Origin: Augochlora pura
Taxonomy: Eukaryota; Arthropoda; Insecta; Hymenoptera; Halictidae
Reading direction: 5' to 3'
NCBI RefSeq assembly: GCF_028453695.1
Contig: NC_135772.1
Location: forward strand, 4,588,001-4,652,000
Length of the DNA stretch: 64,000 nt
Positions 35,501 through 48,400 of the stretch are shown one piece after another. The position numbers and the translations under genes were made by a program. The notes under the pieces are model-generated. The model made no database searches. It was not told the DNA's origin and worked only from the letters and a program-made list of their open reading frames with translations. The number at the start of each line of letters is the position of its first letter. The first letter of the stretch is position 1.

Positions 35501-38500
35501 TTTATTTAATTTTATTTAGATTTATTTAGATTTTATTTCGATTTAATAGAAATTATTGGCAACCATATTTATCTAATCATCCACGAAATTATTTGACAAG
35601 AGTTTGACTCACTATTATAGTGCAAAAAGGGTTAAGGAAGTATTCTGCCACGAAAATTTAATACTTTAACCATTTTTATGAACTTTTTTTCGACTAGTTC
35701 ATATCCTTCTTTGTAATTAATTTCCTTACTGGTATCTACAACAATATTAAATAATTACTGCTACCAAATAATTGATAGACAAGACATTGTTCCCATAGAA
35801 TAATTCCTTAATTATTTTAACGAATTCAAGCATGCCGAGGAAACATTTTCAAGATTGCTTCGAGAAGGGCAGAGTAAAAGAAACCAATTTCTTTTGCCGG
35901 CCGCAAGAGAATGCGCCCATTAATATTCATCGGCGAGCCGTGCTATCGAATAAAATCTCGCTAATGTATATCTTGTCGTTGCCTTAGCCATTTCTGGTCG
36001 GCGTGGACACCGTCGACGGCTGTTGGAAGATTTCAGAAAACAAAGTCAAACGAGCACTGCGAATCTTGCAATTTTCCAAGAAAAATCGCGCTGAATATCT
36101 CAAATATTATAATATAATAGTTTATTATATAAGCTTATTATATAATAGCTATTATATTATATATAATAGCGTTTCGGGAAACTCCAGGCAACATTAACCC
36201 TTTGCACTCGAGTGGTTACTCCGAGGCACCAATAAAATTATTACAGTACGATCCAAAATAATGTTTATATTACGAAAAATTAGATTTCAAAAATTATTAA
36301 AAATATAACTGTTGTTGCCTGAGTTACAATATTCAGTTTCATGTGCATGTAACACGTTTTGTCATATAAAATGGGAATGTTATATGTCAGAAAAGTTATT
36401 TGAAAATTACAGTTAAAACGGCTTCGAGTGCAAAGGGTTAAAGCGGTCGAATCGTCGATCGATAGTTTCTATCGGCGTCGAAACCGACGGTCCGTTGTTT
36501 TGACGGATCGTTATACGCTATCGGCGTAAACGTAACCAGGCTAACAATGTTGCGAGCGCTGCAAGTATAATACTCTTGTGTGTGCGTGTGTGTATGTGGT
36601 GTTACGAACCATGGGCTGCCGCATATTCTGCTTGCCGGAGTTCCAAGACATGTGTAATGCAATTTCGCCGCCTTCGTTCGCGCACTCGACCACGCTGTCG
36701 TCGCCCTGCGTCAGACAGAAAGGATTAAATAATCAGGTGGCACTCTTGTTATGGAAATCACGGGCGTTGCCGGCGCCGCCGTCGCGCGTTAGAGAAACGC
36801 TCTCTAATCCCATAAATTCAATTAGCAGGATATCGTTGCAAAATCGCTCCTCGCGAAGTCGACCGCGCGTTTCGGAGCAAAGCGTCACGGTGGCGCGAAC
36901 AGGTGCCATCCGATCAGGTGTAATAATTAGCGTCGAACCGTAACCTGACAGCGAACTATGATAGTTCTTTGATATTTGAAAAAAATCTCTCATTTCTGAC
37001 GGCTGTGTCGACGTAATCGCGATACCGGATATCTTTATTCGGAATATTGATCTCTCGACGGTCGACAAAATTTTAGTTTATTCACTGATGAAAAAGATCG
37101 ACGAAAATGATTTCATACAACGAGAATAAGAATTTTATCTAAATAACATTCCATTCGATTTGAATTCATTCGGATGATGCGGAAAGATTCTTCGGTGTCT
37201 GTCGATTTATTTCTGCTACATTACTTTTAAAATCAAGAATTATTCTATTAAATATAATTCGACTAAAATGCTCCGAATAATTTAATTTCATTGAGTAATT
37301 CGAAATAATTGAATCAGTGCTCAACCCTGGCAGATCTTCGATGCTTATTTTTGCATTGAAGAATGTATTATAAAATAAGGAAGTTCAGAGAACTTTCTCA
37401 AAAATATAAAAAATATATAATAATTGAATATATATTAATACTGTACAATATTTCATTATAGAATATATTAATTAAATATATATTAATACTGTACATATTT
37501 CATTATAGAATATATTAATACTATACATATTTAATTATAATATATATTGATCTGAAACAAACCAAAAATTTGAACAATAATTTCCATGCGATATACTGAA
37601 TTCTAAAATTGATTACAGAACGTCGACTCGAGTAAATTTGGATTTCTTCAAAGCAAGGAATTACGGATGATCGAAAGGGTATAATTACCATTTTGCTGTC
37701 GTCGGACAAACCAACGGCGACGTATTTGCTGTTGTCGCGTGCTTGGAGCTCGAAGAGATATCTCTCGCCGCGAACGAGCACCGAGACCATCGCCAAGCAA
37801 TTCTTGGTGGCGACGCATTCTGCCGGGCTGCCAAAACAGTTCTTCGTGCTGCCGCATCCGGTGTACATCGAGTCCTCCACTTCCTTCGTCTGAAATGCAA
37901 AACGAACATCCAGATTATATACTCTGTCCGTATCACGGACGGAATATTTTCCAACCGATCATCCCTTATCTCTACGATCTTGCCAATTTTTCATTTACTG
38001 CACGGACTGTACCGAAGCCAATCACTGTAAGTGCAGTTTTCTTTGCGCACGAAATGGTGGAAATGCACTTTTATTCGGGGATCTATGAGTTAACCCTTTT
38101 CACTCGAATGGCGACTCTAAGGCACCATTAAAATTATTTTATTACGTGCTAAAATAATTTTTACAACAATAAAGTTTAGATTGAAAAAATTGTTGAACAG
38201 TGAAACTATTGCTACGAGTCGCAAGAATCAATTTTGTACCCATTAAAAATACGCTTTATTGCATAGAATAGAAAATGATTTCACATTTACACTTAAAATT
38301 TCCTCGAGTGCAAAGGGTTAATATAAATCGATTCAGAATTTTTCTTAAGTACTAAATTAAATTCTACTAAATTCCTTAGTAGCTAAATTAAATTATTTAA
38401 AAGCAATTTTTAAAATCCTATAAATACAGTTTTATAATATTTCAATATTTGCTTCTATGATATTATTAATAATATCTTTACTATCGACGATCTAATGTTA

Positions 38501-39423
38501 TTTAAAATTCTATCTAAATTTTAATACCAGTCTAATCAAATTATTCAGAGAGAATAGCTTCTTTTAAAAGAATTTCTACACATTCTCTTTTTATTATTAT
38601 TATTCTAGTTGAATTTGGCTCTGCTATCCTGCAATAAAAACGATGCGTCTCTTTATTAGTGCAACTTTTATTTTTCACAATTAATTTGTAATAGGAAGAC
38701 ATTTATTCTGATTTTCGAGTCATATTTACCTGAAGTAATTATATTGTGATTATATAAAGATAATTTAATAATGATACAGTAGATAATTTATAATAATATT
38801 ATAGTAAATAATTTAATAATCCTATAACAGATAATTTAATAATAATATATTAGGTAAATAACTCCTAAATATATCTTTACTATATGAACAATAGTAAAGA
38901 AATTATTAATCCACCAATTACAATCACGATAATTATTTTCATCAAGGTAAAGTAAATTATTTTTACTAATAAACAACGAGAGTTATCAAGAAGATCACCA
39001 ATCACCAGCCTCTAATAAAATAGCACCGGGTTTATGAAATAGAAGGGTGCGGAAGTAAAAATCATCGGGACGCGCGAATGACTCTGTATCGTCTCGCGAT
39101 GACGCGGCAACGACGACACTGCCCTGGGTGAACGTTTCACCTGTGCATACGGTACACAGGTACACGCAGCAGGTGTACCGGATCGACGTGCGCGATGAAT
39201 GAAAAGATACGGGTCGACGTCTTTTTTTGCGTATATCGTCCTCATTAACCGGTCCACTTTCGAAACAAGATCAGCGTGAGAAAAGGCGGCTCTCTCTCTC
39301 TCTCACTCTCTCTCTCTCTCTCTCCCTCTCTCTCTCTTTCTCTCACTTGGAAACTTTATTGAGGAGTTTCCAGAGTAGGTCTGAACTACTCCATTAAACT
39401 GCTCGCCTCTTATACATACATAC

Positions 39424-39470
<47 letters not shown>

Positions 39471-42400
39471 GGTGCAACGAACGCGTACAGATCGCGGATT
39501 TCGTCGGCGCCCCCCTCCCCCGGAAATATCTTGATATTTTGGATGAGAATAAATCTTTCCTCGCCGAAACTTTTCCAGCGAGCGCTGATTTATGTCCGAC
39601 AATAAATGTAACACGGTGAATGATGATGTACACCGGTCTGCCAACTCTTTCCATTAAGACGGATCGACTGCCAAATTGATTCCCGGGAATTTATTCGGCC
39701 GGCCCCCGAAGGCCCCCGCCTTTTCCCGCCGCAGCGTGGCGACTATAGTGATCGCCGGGTTTATGGACTCGGTTGAGGCGAGAAAGGTGGAAAGACGCCA
39801 CTGCGTTGACGAATTTTTTAATAACTATTTGCTGGAGGGCTTTTCAACCCTTTAACTACTTTCGTATATTTTATTTGATTTAACTAGACTATATTCTATT
39901 AATTCCTGTTATTATATTAATATATGTTATTGCGTTAATCGATATTATTATTGTTTATTGTTACTTATTATTGCTTATTATTGCTTATCATTTCTTATTA
40001 TTGAATTAGGTAATTTTTTGAATTTTGGATAAAAATATTCTCTCTTCGAACAATGTTCTATTAATCTTCGAATTAAAATTATAATTAATCTAGCTCTATT
40101 AGAATATTTTTAAACAACTTAATATTCACTATACATTCCAGTAGAATATACTGTATCTTCTTCCTGTCGCTCGCCAACCATAACTTTCTATTCAAAGTCT
40201 GTCGATACGAACTTTCCCTAATAGAATTCAACTTATCCGTTCAATCTAATACGATTCCCATCTGGTATTCTTAGAGAGCCTAACAAACGGAGCATTAAAA
40301 GCTATGAATACGCTGTTTGCAATGAAATACGCGTAGAAGAATACAGCAAAATAATAAGATCGAATTTATTCCAATTTAATTCCATTTTTCTTTCAATATA
40401 TTCTCACATAATTTGTCGCTTCCTTTTCTTAAATTATTTAAAAACAGCCACGAGACGATTTAATCTGTGGTGGTGGGTTCAACCCTTGTCGACTCAATTC
40501 TATATTATATTGTATTATATGCAAGTGGTTTCCTCTTTTAATAATTAATAAGACAGCTAGTAAAAGGGGGGGAGTGGACAAAAAGATGCCTTCTCGCTAC
40601 ACTTATATTAATTAACTGACTTATGCCTATAGGATTATAGTTAAATAATATTAAAATCAAGGTGTATTAATCTCTTGCACTCGCAGTTATTTTAGTTGCA
40701 AATCTAACGTGGTATTTAACACCTCAGTCACTTGTTTTACAATTAACAATTCCTTATTACCTAGCAAACTATTAAGTGACGTCACCTATCTCTTAATAAC
40801 TGCATTATTATTCAATTAAAAATTACGAAAGCATAATTTTTGTCATCAGTATTATATCCACAGATCTGTTAGAGTGTCACGCACCCCCATACACAGCCAT
40901 CCCCGTATAAAATCCTCCATAAATATATCAAATAAATTAAAATGAATCAAATTAATTAAAATGAATTAAATAAATCAGAATCAATTAAATAAATCAAAAT
41001 AAATTAAATAAACAGCTCCCCTCCATGCCTTGACATTTATCAATCCAAACACCATACCTAAACACTGACAATTAATATCATTCATGTCTCTATCCACAGG
41101 GTGATTAATCACGAGACGATGAAGAGCCAGAGGATGCTCCTCGACTCATAGCCTCGACAGGAAGAGACCAGCACGATGACCAACCTTCAACTTAGACACA
41201 CTTCGCGAAACAGAGTAATTACAGTAACATCGCCTGTTACTACTCGTTTCCCCCCGTGTTGTCCACGTCCCCACGGTTTTACGCTTTTTATTTACATTCG
41301 AGGCGCGGTGGTAGGGCAGAGCGGCGTGTCGTTTTCTATGGGCTCGGGTAATTGCGCCCGTAATTGCCGGCCGTTGTTGCGCAAAGATGCGCGAGGTTTT
41401 TCTATTAATTATGCCGAGTGACTGGGAAAACAACGTCGGCCGCCCGTTCACGAGAAAATCGCCGCGAGATTCAATCTGTTAACCCTTTGCACTTGAGCGG
41501 TGACTTCGAGGCTCCGCTGAAATTGTTATAGTACGTTGCAAAATAATTTTTCAAATGATATAGTTTGTACCTAATTTGTTTTTATTTATTTTTTGATAAT
41601 TATTAAATCGAAAGTAGCAAATTACTTCTTATTCGAATGAATTTATATTTATATATAATAGTAATAATATTATTGTATTACACAATTGTATATTAAGAGT
41701 CTAATAAAATAATTTATAACAATTATCCTCTTGCATTGATCTTAAAAATAACCTTTATGTTATAATTGTTCCTGCGTTAAAATATTCGGCTAAATTCCCA
41801 ATCGTCTCGGACAAACACCTGCTCGGTATTAATCGAAAGTGAAACAGTGCGTATGATTCCACTCATGAATAAAACATCATTAAAACGACTGCTCCTTAAA
41901 GAGCACCTAGCAGCTATTAGACAGCATACATCTGTAATCAACGTCGAGGCAAAAGTGTTCGCGCCTCGTTCTCGCAAAAATCGTAGCAAAACCGAACGAC
42001 TCGCGGCGCCGTTAGCCATAAATTCGCCGCGTAAAAATTGGCCCCGACGACGTGTCCCACGCCATAAACAATCGAAGCGGCGAACGTGTGAAGCAATACA
42101 GCAGAAAATATTGTTGCCGGCATCGATTTGCATTCTGAATTAAACATGACCGCGGCTCTTGCGCATTATGCTCGTAATTGAGACCGTTAAAACCGAGATT
42201 TCTCGGGGCCCGCGACAGAAGGAAGAAGGAGGGGGGACGAGAGAACGAGGAAGAGAGGGGTGGAGGGTAAATTCCCGGAATGGTTTTTCGCGTAATTGTT
42301 GCCGGCGTTCCATCAACGGAAATAGATGGTGAAATTGGATACCGGAGGAGGGGGTGCTGGTTCATTTACGAGTCGAAAGTATGCTCGCGTTTTAACGAAT

Positions 42401-45400
42401 GCCGCCGGCCGTAGCCCGATGTATTATGCATGTATTACCCGCGCCTGCACGCGATGCAGTTATCTATGTAGAAACGCATCGTTCCGGCCGCCACGCTAAA
42501 CACACTCTCGACTTTATGGTTTATATACTTTCGCCGTTCACTTTCGTATCAGTTGATACACCCCGACTACTACGGCCGTGATTTTCCCGGCCGCGTTCAG
42601 GCGTCATCGGCACCCTCCGCGGCGCGGCTCCAGCCTACAGAGATTTTATCCTACCTCGAGCACAATGCCGTCCCGGTTTCACGTTCCTCCCACGATATTT
42701 TGTAATCGCCAACGCCGCGGATCGCTCACGGCCTATGCTGCTAACTTGCGCCTCGCAGATATTGAGGATTTCGTTGCAACACAGAGCAGTATATCAAGAG
42801 GACGCATTGCAATTTGGACTTCAGGTAGCTTAAATTGAAGCTGAAAGTGTCTACTTTACGATACCGTAAGCTACATTATCGTCAAACGGCCTGGGAATTT
42901 TTTATGATTTTTTGAATCAAACTATCGGGGGTATGAGGCCGTCTGGGGCTCATTTTTGGACCTTGGGTCGAGTTTTCAATGACTTTCCCGTGGAGGAATT
43001 TGGACTTCAGGTAGCTTAAATTGAAGCTGAAAGTGTCTACTTTACGATACCGTGAGCTACATTGCCGTAAAACGGCCTGGGATTTTTTTATGATTTTTTG
43101 AATCAAACTATCGGGGTTATTAAGCCGTCTGGAGCCCATTTTTGGACTTTTGGGCGAGTTTTCAATGACTTTCCCGTGGAGCAATTTGGACTTCAGGTAG
43201 CTTAAATTGAAGCTGAAAGTGTCTACTTTACGATACCGTAAGGCTTGCCATGTAATCGGCAGTTGGGGCGTAATGGTCGAGAAATACTTACCTCGTAATC
43301 GACCGTCGGGCTGAAATAGGGCGGCGTGGTTGTTCTGAGCGTGCTGGCCGGTGTCGAGGAGGTCAGAACGTCGATGGATCTTTTGTTAACGTTAACTCTA
43401 GGAGACTCAACGTCCACCCAGTACGTAGTGTAGTCCTGGGCGAAAGTTGACCTGCGGAAATCGAAAGAAACGGTCATGGAATCTTCGTCTGACCAGTGAA
43501 AGGAGAGCCGTGTCGAGCACGCCTAATTGACTTCACCTATCCGCGCAAATATACATTTCTACAAATCGAATTAATCGAAATAAAAATAAAAATGGAGAAT
43601 ATAAAATAGAAATGCTATATGTTAGAGTTAGTTCGTTCACAGAATAGCTCCCCAGCAGTGTCATACTTATAGTTACCATAAACCATGCGATCATCGCCGT
43701 AAGATTTCAGCGGCGGGTCTTATGGCGTTCAAAGGGGAATAGTGTGATGCCTCGATTCAACAAAACTGCGATACATCCATCGCGCCGGTTCGACGAACGC
43801 GTTTAGGTATCGTGGCCGGCAAGATTACGCGCTCGAACCGCAATCGTTCAATTACTCCGCGAAATATATCGCGACAGGGAACATCTATCATTGCCTTCGC
43901 GGTAATAGAACTCCCGTGGCCGCGCGAGAGAACAAACGGAGGAGGAGGAGGAGGAGGCGAAAAAATCACGGCCGACGGAAGGAAAAAGAACGACGAGAGA
44001 GAGCAACACGTCGATTCGTATTCCACATCTCTTCGGGATAAGCCGATAAATTACGGCCTTCCGGGTCAACCTGACGTAACCCATTACCGTCCAAGCGTGG
44101 GAACAAAAGATAACAATGTTGAGAACGTTGAAGCTTCATGGGGGTCGAGGGCAGGTTTTAGGATGGGTTACGAGGGTGCGTTTATGCTCGCGCCTCGTCG
44201 AGAGCCGCGATTGCCACGAGTTGGACGATTTATTTACGATGGAACTTCGTTGTTAATTATTATTATTATTAACAGTAGATTTTATGTATTTATCAGAGAA
44301 ATTAGTTAATGGAAAGAAAAATTATTCCAAAAATTTATTTCTTATTATTCTCTTATTATATTCAAGCGACTTTTAATTTTATTATCACGTAGCTTGTTTT
44401 ACCAAAGAATATTAGCCTCCTTATCAAATATCGTCCGCCTTTCAGCAATAGTGATAAAATGAGGAAGTTCTCGTTTCAGAGGTTTTCTTTGAGCCACGTT
44501 CCGCGAAACAATCGATCCCCTCTTCCGCCCATGAAAGTCTACAGACTTTGAAGTCTGTAACAAAGTTTCGAACGGCTCGCAGTTTTCCTGATTCCACACT
44601 TTGCCTATTGACGATGGGAGTTCGTGACGGAAACTTTCCCGGGGAATCTGTGTTACCTCGTAAAAAATGATTCATAGGTTTCACGGTACGTTGAATCAAC
44701 CAAAATGGTGTCGCGCATGCTGCGCTGATATGATAATGTTATCATATCTTATAATCGACGGTAAAATATCGATGTAAATCAATTTAATAAACATGATAAA
44801 TACGTATTTATCATTGGCTTCAATTGATTTACAACGATATTTTTTCGTCTATTAAAAGATATGATAACATTATTATATCAGCGCAGCATGCGCGACACCA
44901 TTTTGATTCATTCAACGTACCGTGAAACCTACGAATCATTTTTTACATATGATAAATATGTATTTATCATTGGCTTAAATTGATTTACAACGATATTTTT
45001 CCGTCTATTATAAGATAACAATATTTTCTAGTTATTTTAATTATTTTACCGTATTGGATTTAATATTTTATTTATTTATTATTTATTTAGGATAATTTTA
45101 GAATGTCTAATAACGATAGAAACTTGGTAAGCAGGCGTGGCTTCTTTGCTCTCGATTTTAGGGCACCTAATGTAGTATAAAGCAAGCTATAACCTCGATA
45201 AATGCTTAGTAAAAATATCTTTAGAGCCTAGGACGACGATATTTAATATAAAAAAAAAATTAGAACAGTGTCCTAGGCTATCAAAATATCTAATAACAAT
45301 AGAAACTTGGTAAATGGGCGTGGCTTCCTTGCCCTGAATTTTAAAAAATCCAATACAAAGCCAATACTTCTCTCACATCTGATACAATCGCTTCGTAAAA

Positions 45401-48400
45401 ATCCATAATCGATAAAGAATGTTTTACAGAGTGTGAGAATGTTTAAAAAAGATAGAAGTCGGATTAAATTAAGAGAAAGTAGCCATGATATTTAAATGCC
45501 CGATGCTGGAACCGCTCGGTGATACATTTAGTAAAAAATCTTCGGGCCGAGTGTACGGAAACTTTATCCATGACTTCATAGCGCGAACAGGCAGCATTTA
45601 GCGCGAGAACGAAGAAATAAATTGCACAACGGGTCGTTCTAATTGATATAAATTTTACGGCCGACCGGTCGACGGAATATACGTACAGCAGTTTCTCGGA
45701 GCGGTCTCTGCAACTGGAAGACCTTTAGATCCAAACAGGTCGTGAACAGTCTGATACGGATTATGAGGAAATTTAATGTGAAAGTACCGGGCCGGGGCAC
45801 TTGATTTTCGTGACTCGATTCTCGACCCCGCTTCCGCGTGCCTATCATTTATTCCCTTTACACGCCCAACAACCGTGTCGTCACGGCGCATTTAGCCGCA
45901 TCGCGCGCGGCTGGAATCAAAGTAAACATATTTCTCTTAAATTCCGTTCGCTGACGGCGATTCGCCGCGGAAACTCGCCGCGTTTGGAAGCAAACGAACA
46001 TTCGGTTCTCCTACGGAAACGGGGTCTTCCTGCCACGGATTGGAGCCTACACTCGAATGCTATACCTGTGCTATACCTAAATTTCGAGTTCAGGATACTG
46101 GAAATATTTGTTCAAAGTGCCATATAAAAATAGGGAATTAATAGGTGATTTATTTCTGAATAAATAACTCCGAGCAATGGGAATAAAATAATAGAAGCTA
46201 GCCCGACGGTTGCCAGCATTGTTTAACAAGTTCCCAGGACATTGTTGCTCCTGCGCAGACGTTCGATACTCACTTGAAGACAATGGTTCCCTCGTAATCC
46301 GCCGGTGCCTCCCAATCGAACTCGAGATTATGCTTCTTGGTGGTGTTCGTGTGAGTCACCGCGTTCTATACGGACACACAGAGGGGAGAAAGAATTTTAT
46401 TTCACCGACGGCAAGAACACTGCGCGTAGAACGCGCGTCCTTCGACAAAACCAGCGACACGCGTGAGTCACTCGGCAGCCTTGAGATCATTCGCCGCGAT
46501 CCGAACGATTTTATCGTGGACACGCGTTTGCACGAATTATCTAGGATCGGCATCGAACGAGGGCAGCGACGCCGTTTCTCGATATCGCGCTCGTGCCAAT
46601 TAGAGGATCCACCGCGCGGAGACTTCGATGCCCGCACAAGCGACGCGAGCGGACGCTTCCAAAGGTACAGTGACTTCGAAAAGTCTTCTCGTATTTTACT
46701 TGGTTATTAAACTGGCGGATAAAATCGTAGATTTTGTTTTATGAGTTGACAGTGTATACAATATACTTTAACACTGTATAGAATATACTTTCGTTATGCG
46801 AAATGGCACTACTATAAGCCAGAAAGATTATTTTAAAAAAATATAAGTTGAAAAATATTATATGCACGAAATATATTTAATAATTTTTTTGGCTATAGTA
46901 TTTCCATTTTAAGAGACAGTGTAAACGTAAAATGGAATTACTGTAAGCCAGAAAAATGATTAAATGTATTTTAAGAAAATATAAATTTAAAAATATTATA
47001 TTTAGAAAATAGACTTAATAATTTTTCTGGCTATAGTATTTCAATTTTAGGTGACAATGTAAACGTAAAATGGAAATACTAAAAAACAGAAAAATTATTT
47101 TAGATTTATGATTAGCAGGCCAAAGGGTTAAAAGAAATATTGATTAATGCAACGACAAGCTCCCATGGCATTAAATAAACATTGTCGCTAATACCTGGAC
47201 TATCATTCTCTCACGAAGGCATCCCCGGCAGGTGACCAAGTAGTACAATGAGTCGCGAAAGCGAGATTTCTCGTGACCCCATAAGCAACGCGCGAAAAAT
47301 GCTGTCCCCGATTATCCGGGCACGTGATCCTCTAACTGACCCGAGTAATCAATTCTCCTAGCACGTTCTATACTAAGATCTCTCTCCCTCTCTCTCTCTC
47401 TCACCTTTACACCATTGGTGCACTCGATGGTCCTCGCGAATTCAGGCAGATTGGTGAACTCGCCGACAAGTTCGCCGGTTGCGGTGTCTCTCGCTAGGAT
47501 CATGAAGCCCTCGTAAGCTAGTCCTTGCGGGCTGCCAAGAATTAAGCGGACCCTGCCCTGTCCCGCAGCCGGCAGCACCTGATAAGGAGCAGGATAAGCG
47601 TCCTGCCTCGAACTTCCCGGATGACGGGGGAGAAGGTCCTTGCACGCACTTTGCGGCGCGCCGTTCGGCAACGCCAGTATGGCCGTCGCGATGCTCAACA
47701 GGATCAGAACTAACCCTTTCGCGTCTGCAACAGAAAACGTTCTGATTAGCGTACAATTATCATTTATCTACAGCGAAGAATATATTTTTATAAAATGAAG
47801 ATTATATGTTCTGGTCATCGCGTTGTGCACAGTTAAAATTCAATTAATACAGGAATTATAATTGCAGAGTAATTCGACTACGTTGTTGATTTAATTATAC
47901 TGTGACTTAATTACGTTGCTATTCGATTACGTTGTAATTTGGTTATATTGTAATTCAATTGTATTATAATTCGGCTGTAGTATAATTAGATTATTTTATA
48001 ACTAAGTTATATTAAGATTAAATTATTTTATCATTCAGTTATATTGAAATTAAATTACGTCCTTATTTAACTATATTAAAATTAAATTACGTCCTTATTT
48101 AATTATATTAAAATTAAATTACGTCCTCGTTTAATCACATTAAAATTAAGTTACGTTCTCATTTAATCAGATTAAAATTAAATTACGCTCTGATTCAATT
48201 ATATTATAATTATACTACGTTCTAAATCAATTACATCTGAATTAAATCGCACTCCAATCGAGTTAAAATTGCTGATTAAAAGCAACTAAATTAATAGGTA
48301 ACAAGAGGTTGAAAAAGCCATCAGCATTCATAAAAAAATCGAATAGATTTATAATAATCCATTTAGCCAAGAAGAATGATAATTGCAAAATCCTGTCCCC

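Larger units (their letters stand above)
37890..43291. other. FRRS1 intron 4
   Basis: A 5.4-kb intron: a MITE at 38090-38321, long GA/CT tracts (39289-39350 and 39431-39467), a tandem AAATAAATTAAAATGAAT-like run at 40920-41015, a MITE left end at 41479, GC-rich DNA at 41100-41470 and 41800-42790, and a 186-bp tandem repeat next to the donor of exon 4. No nested gene is supported. Confidence 0.6.
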
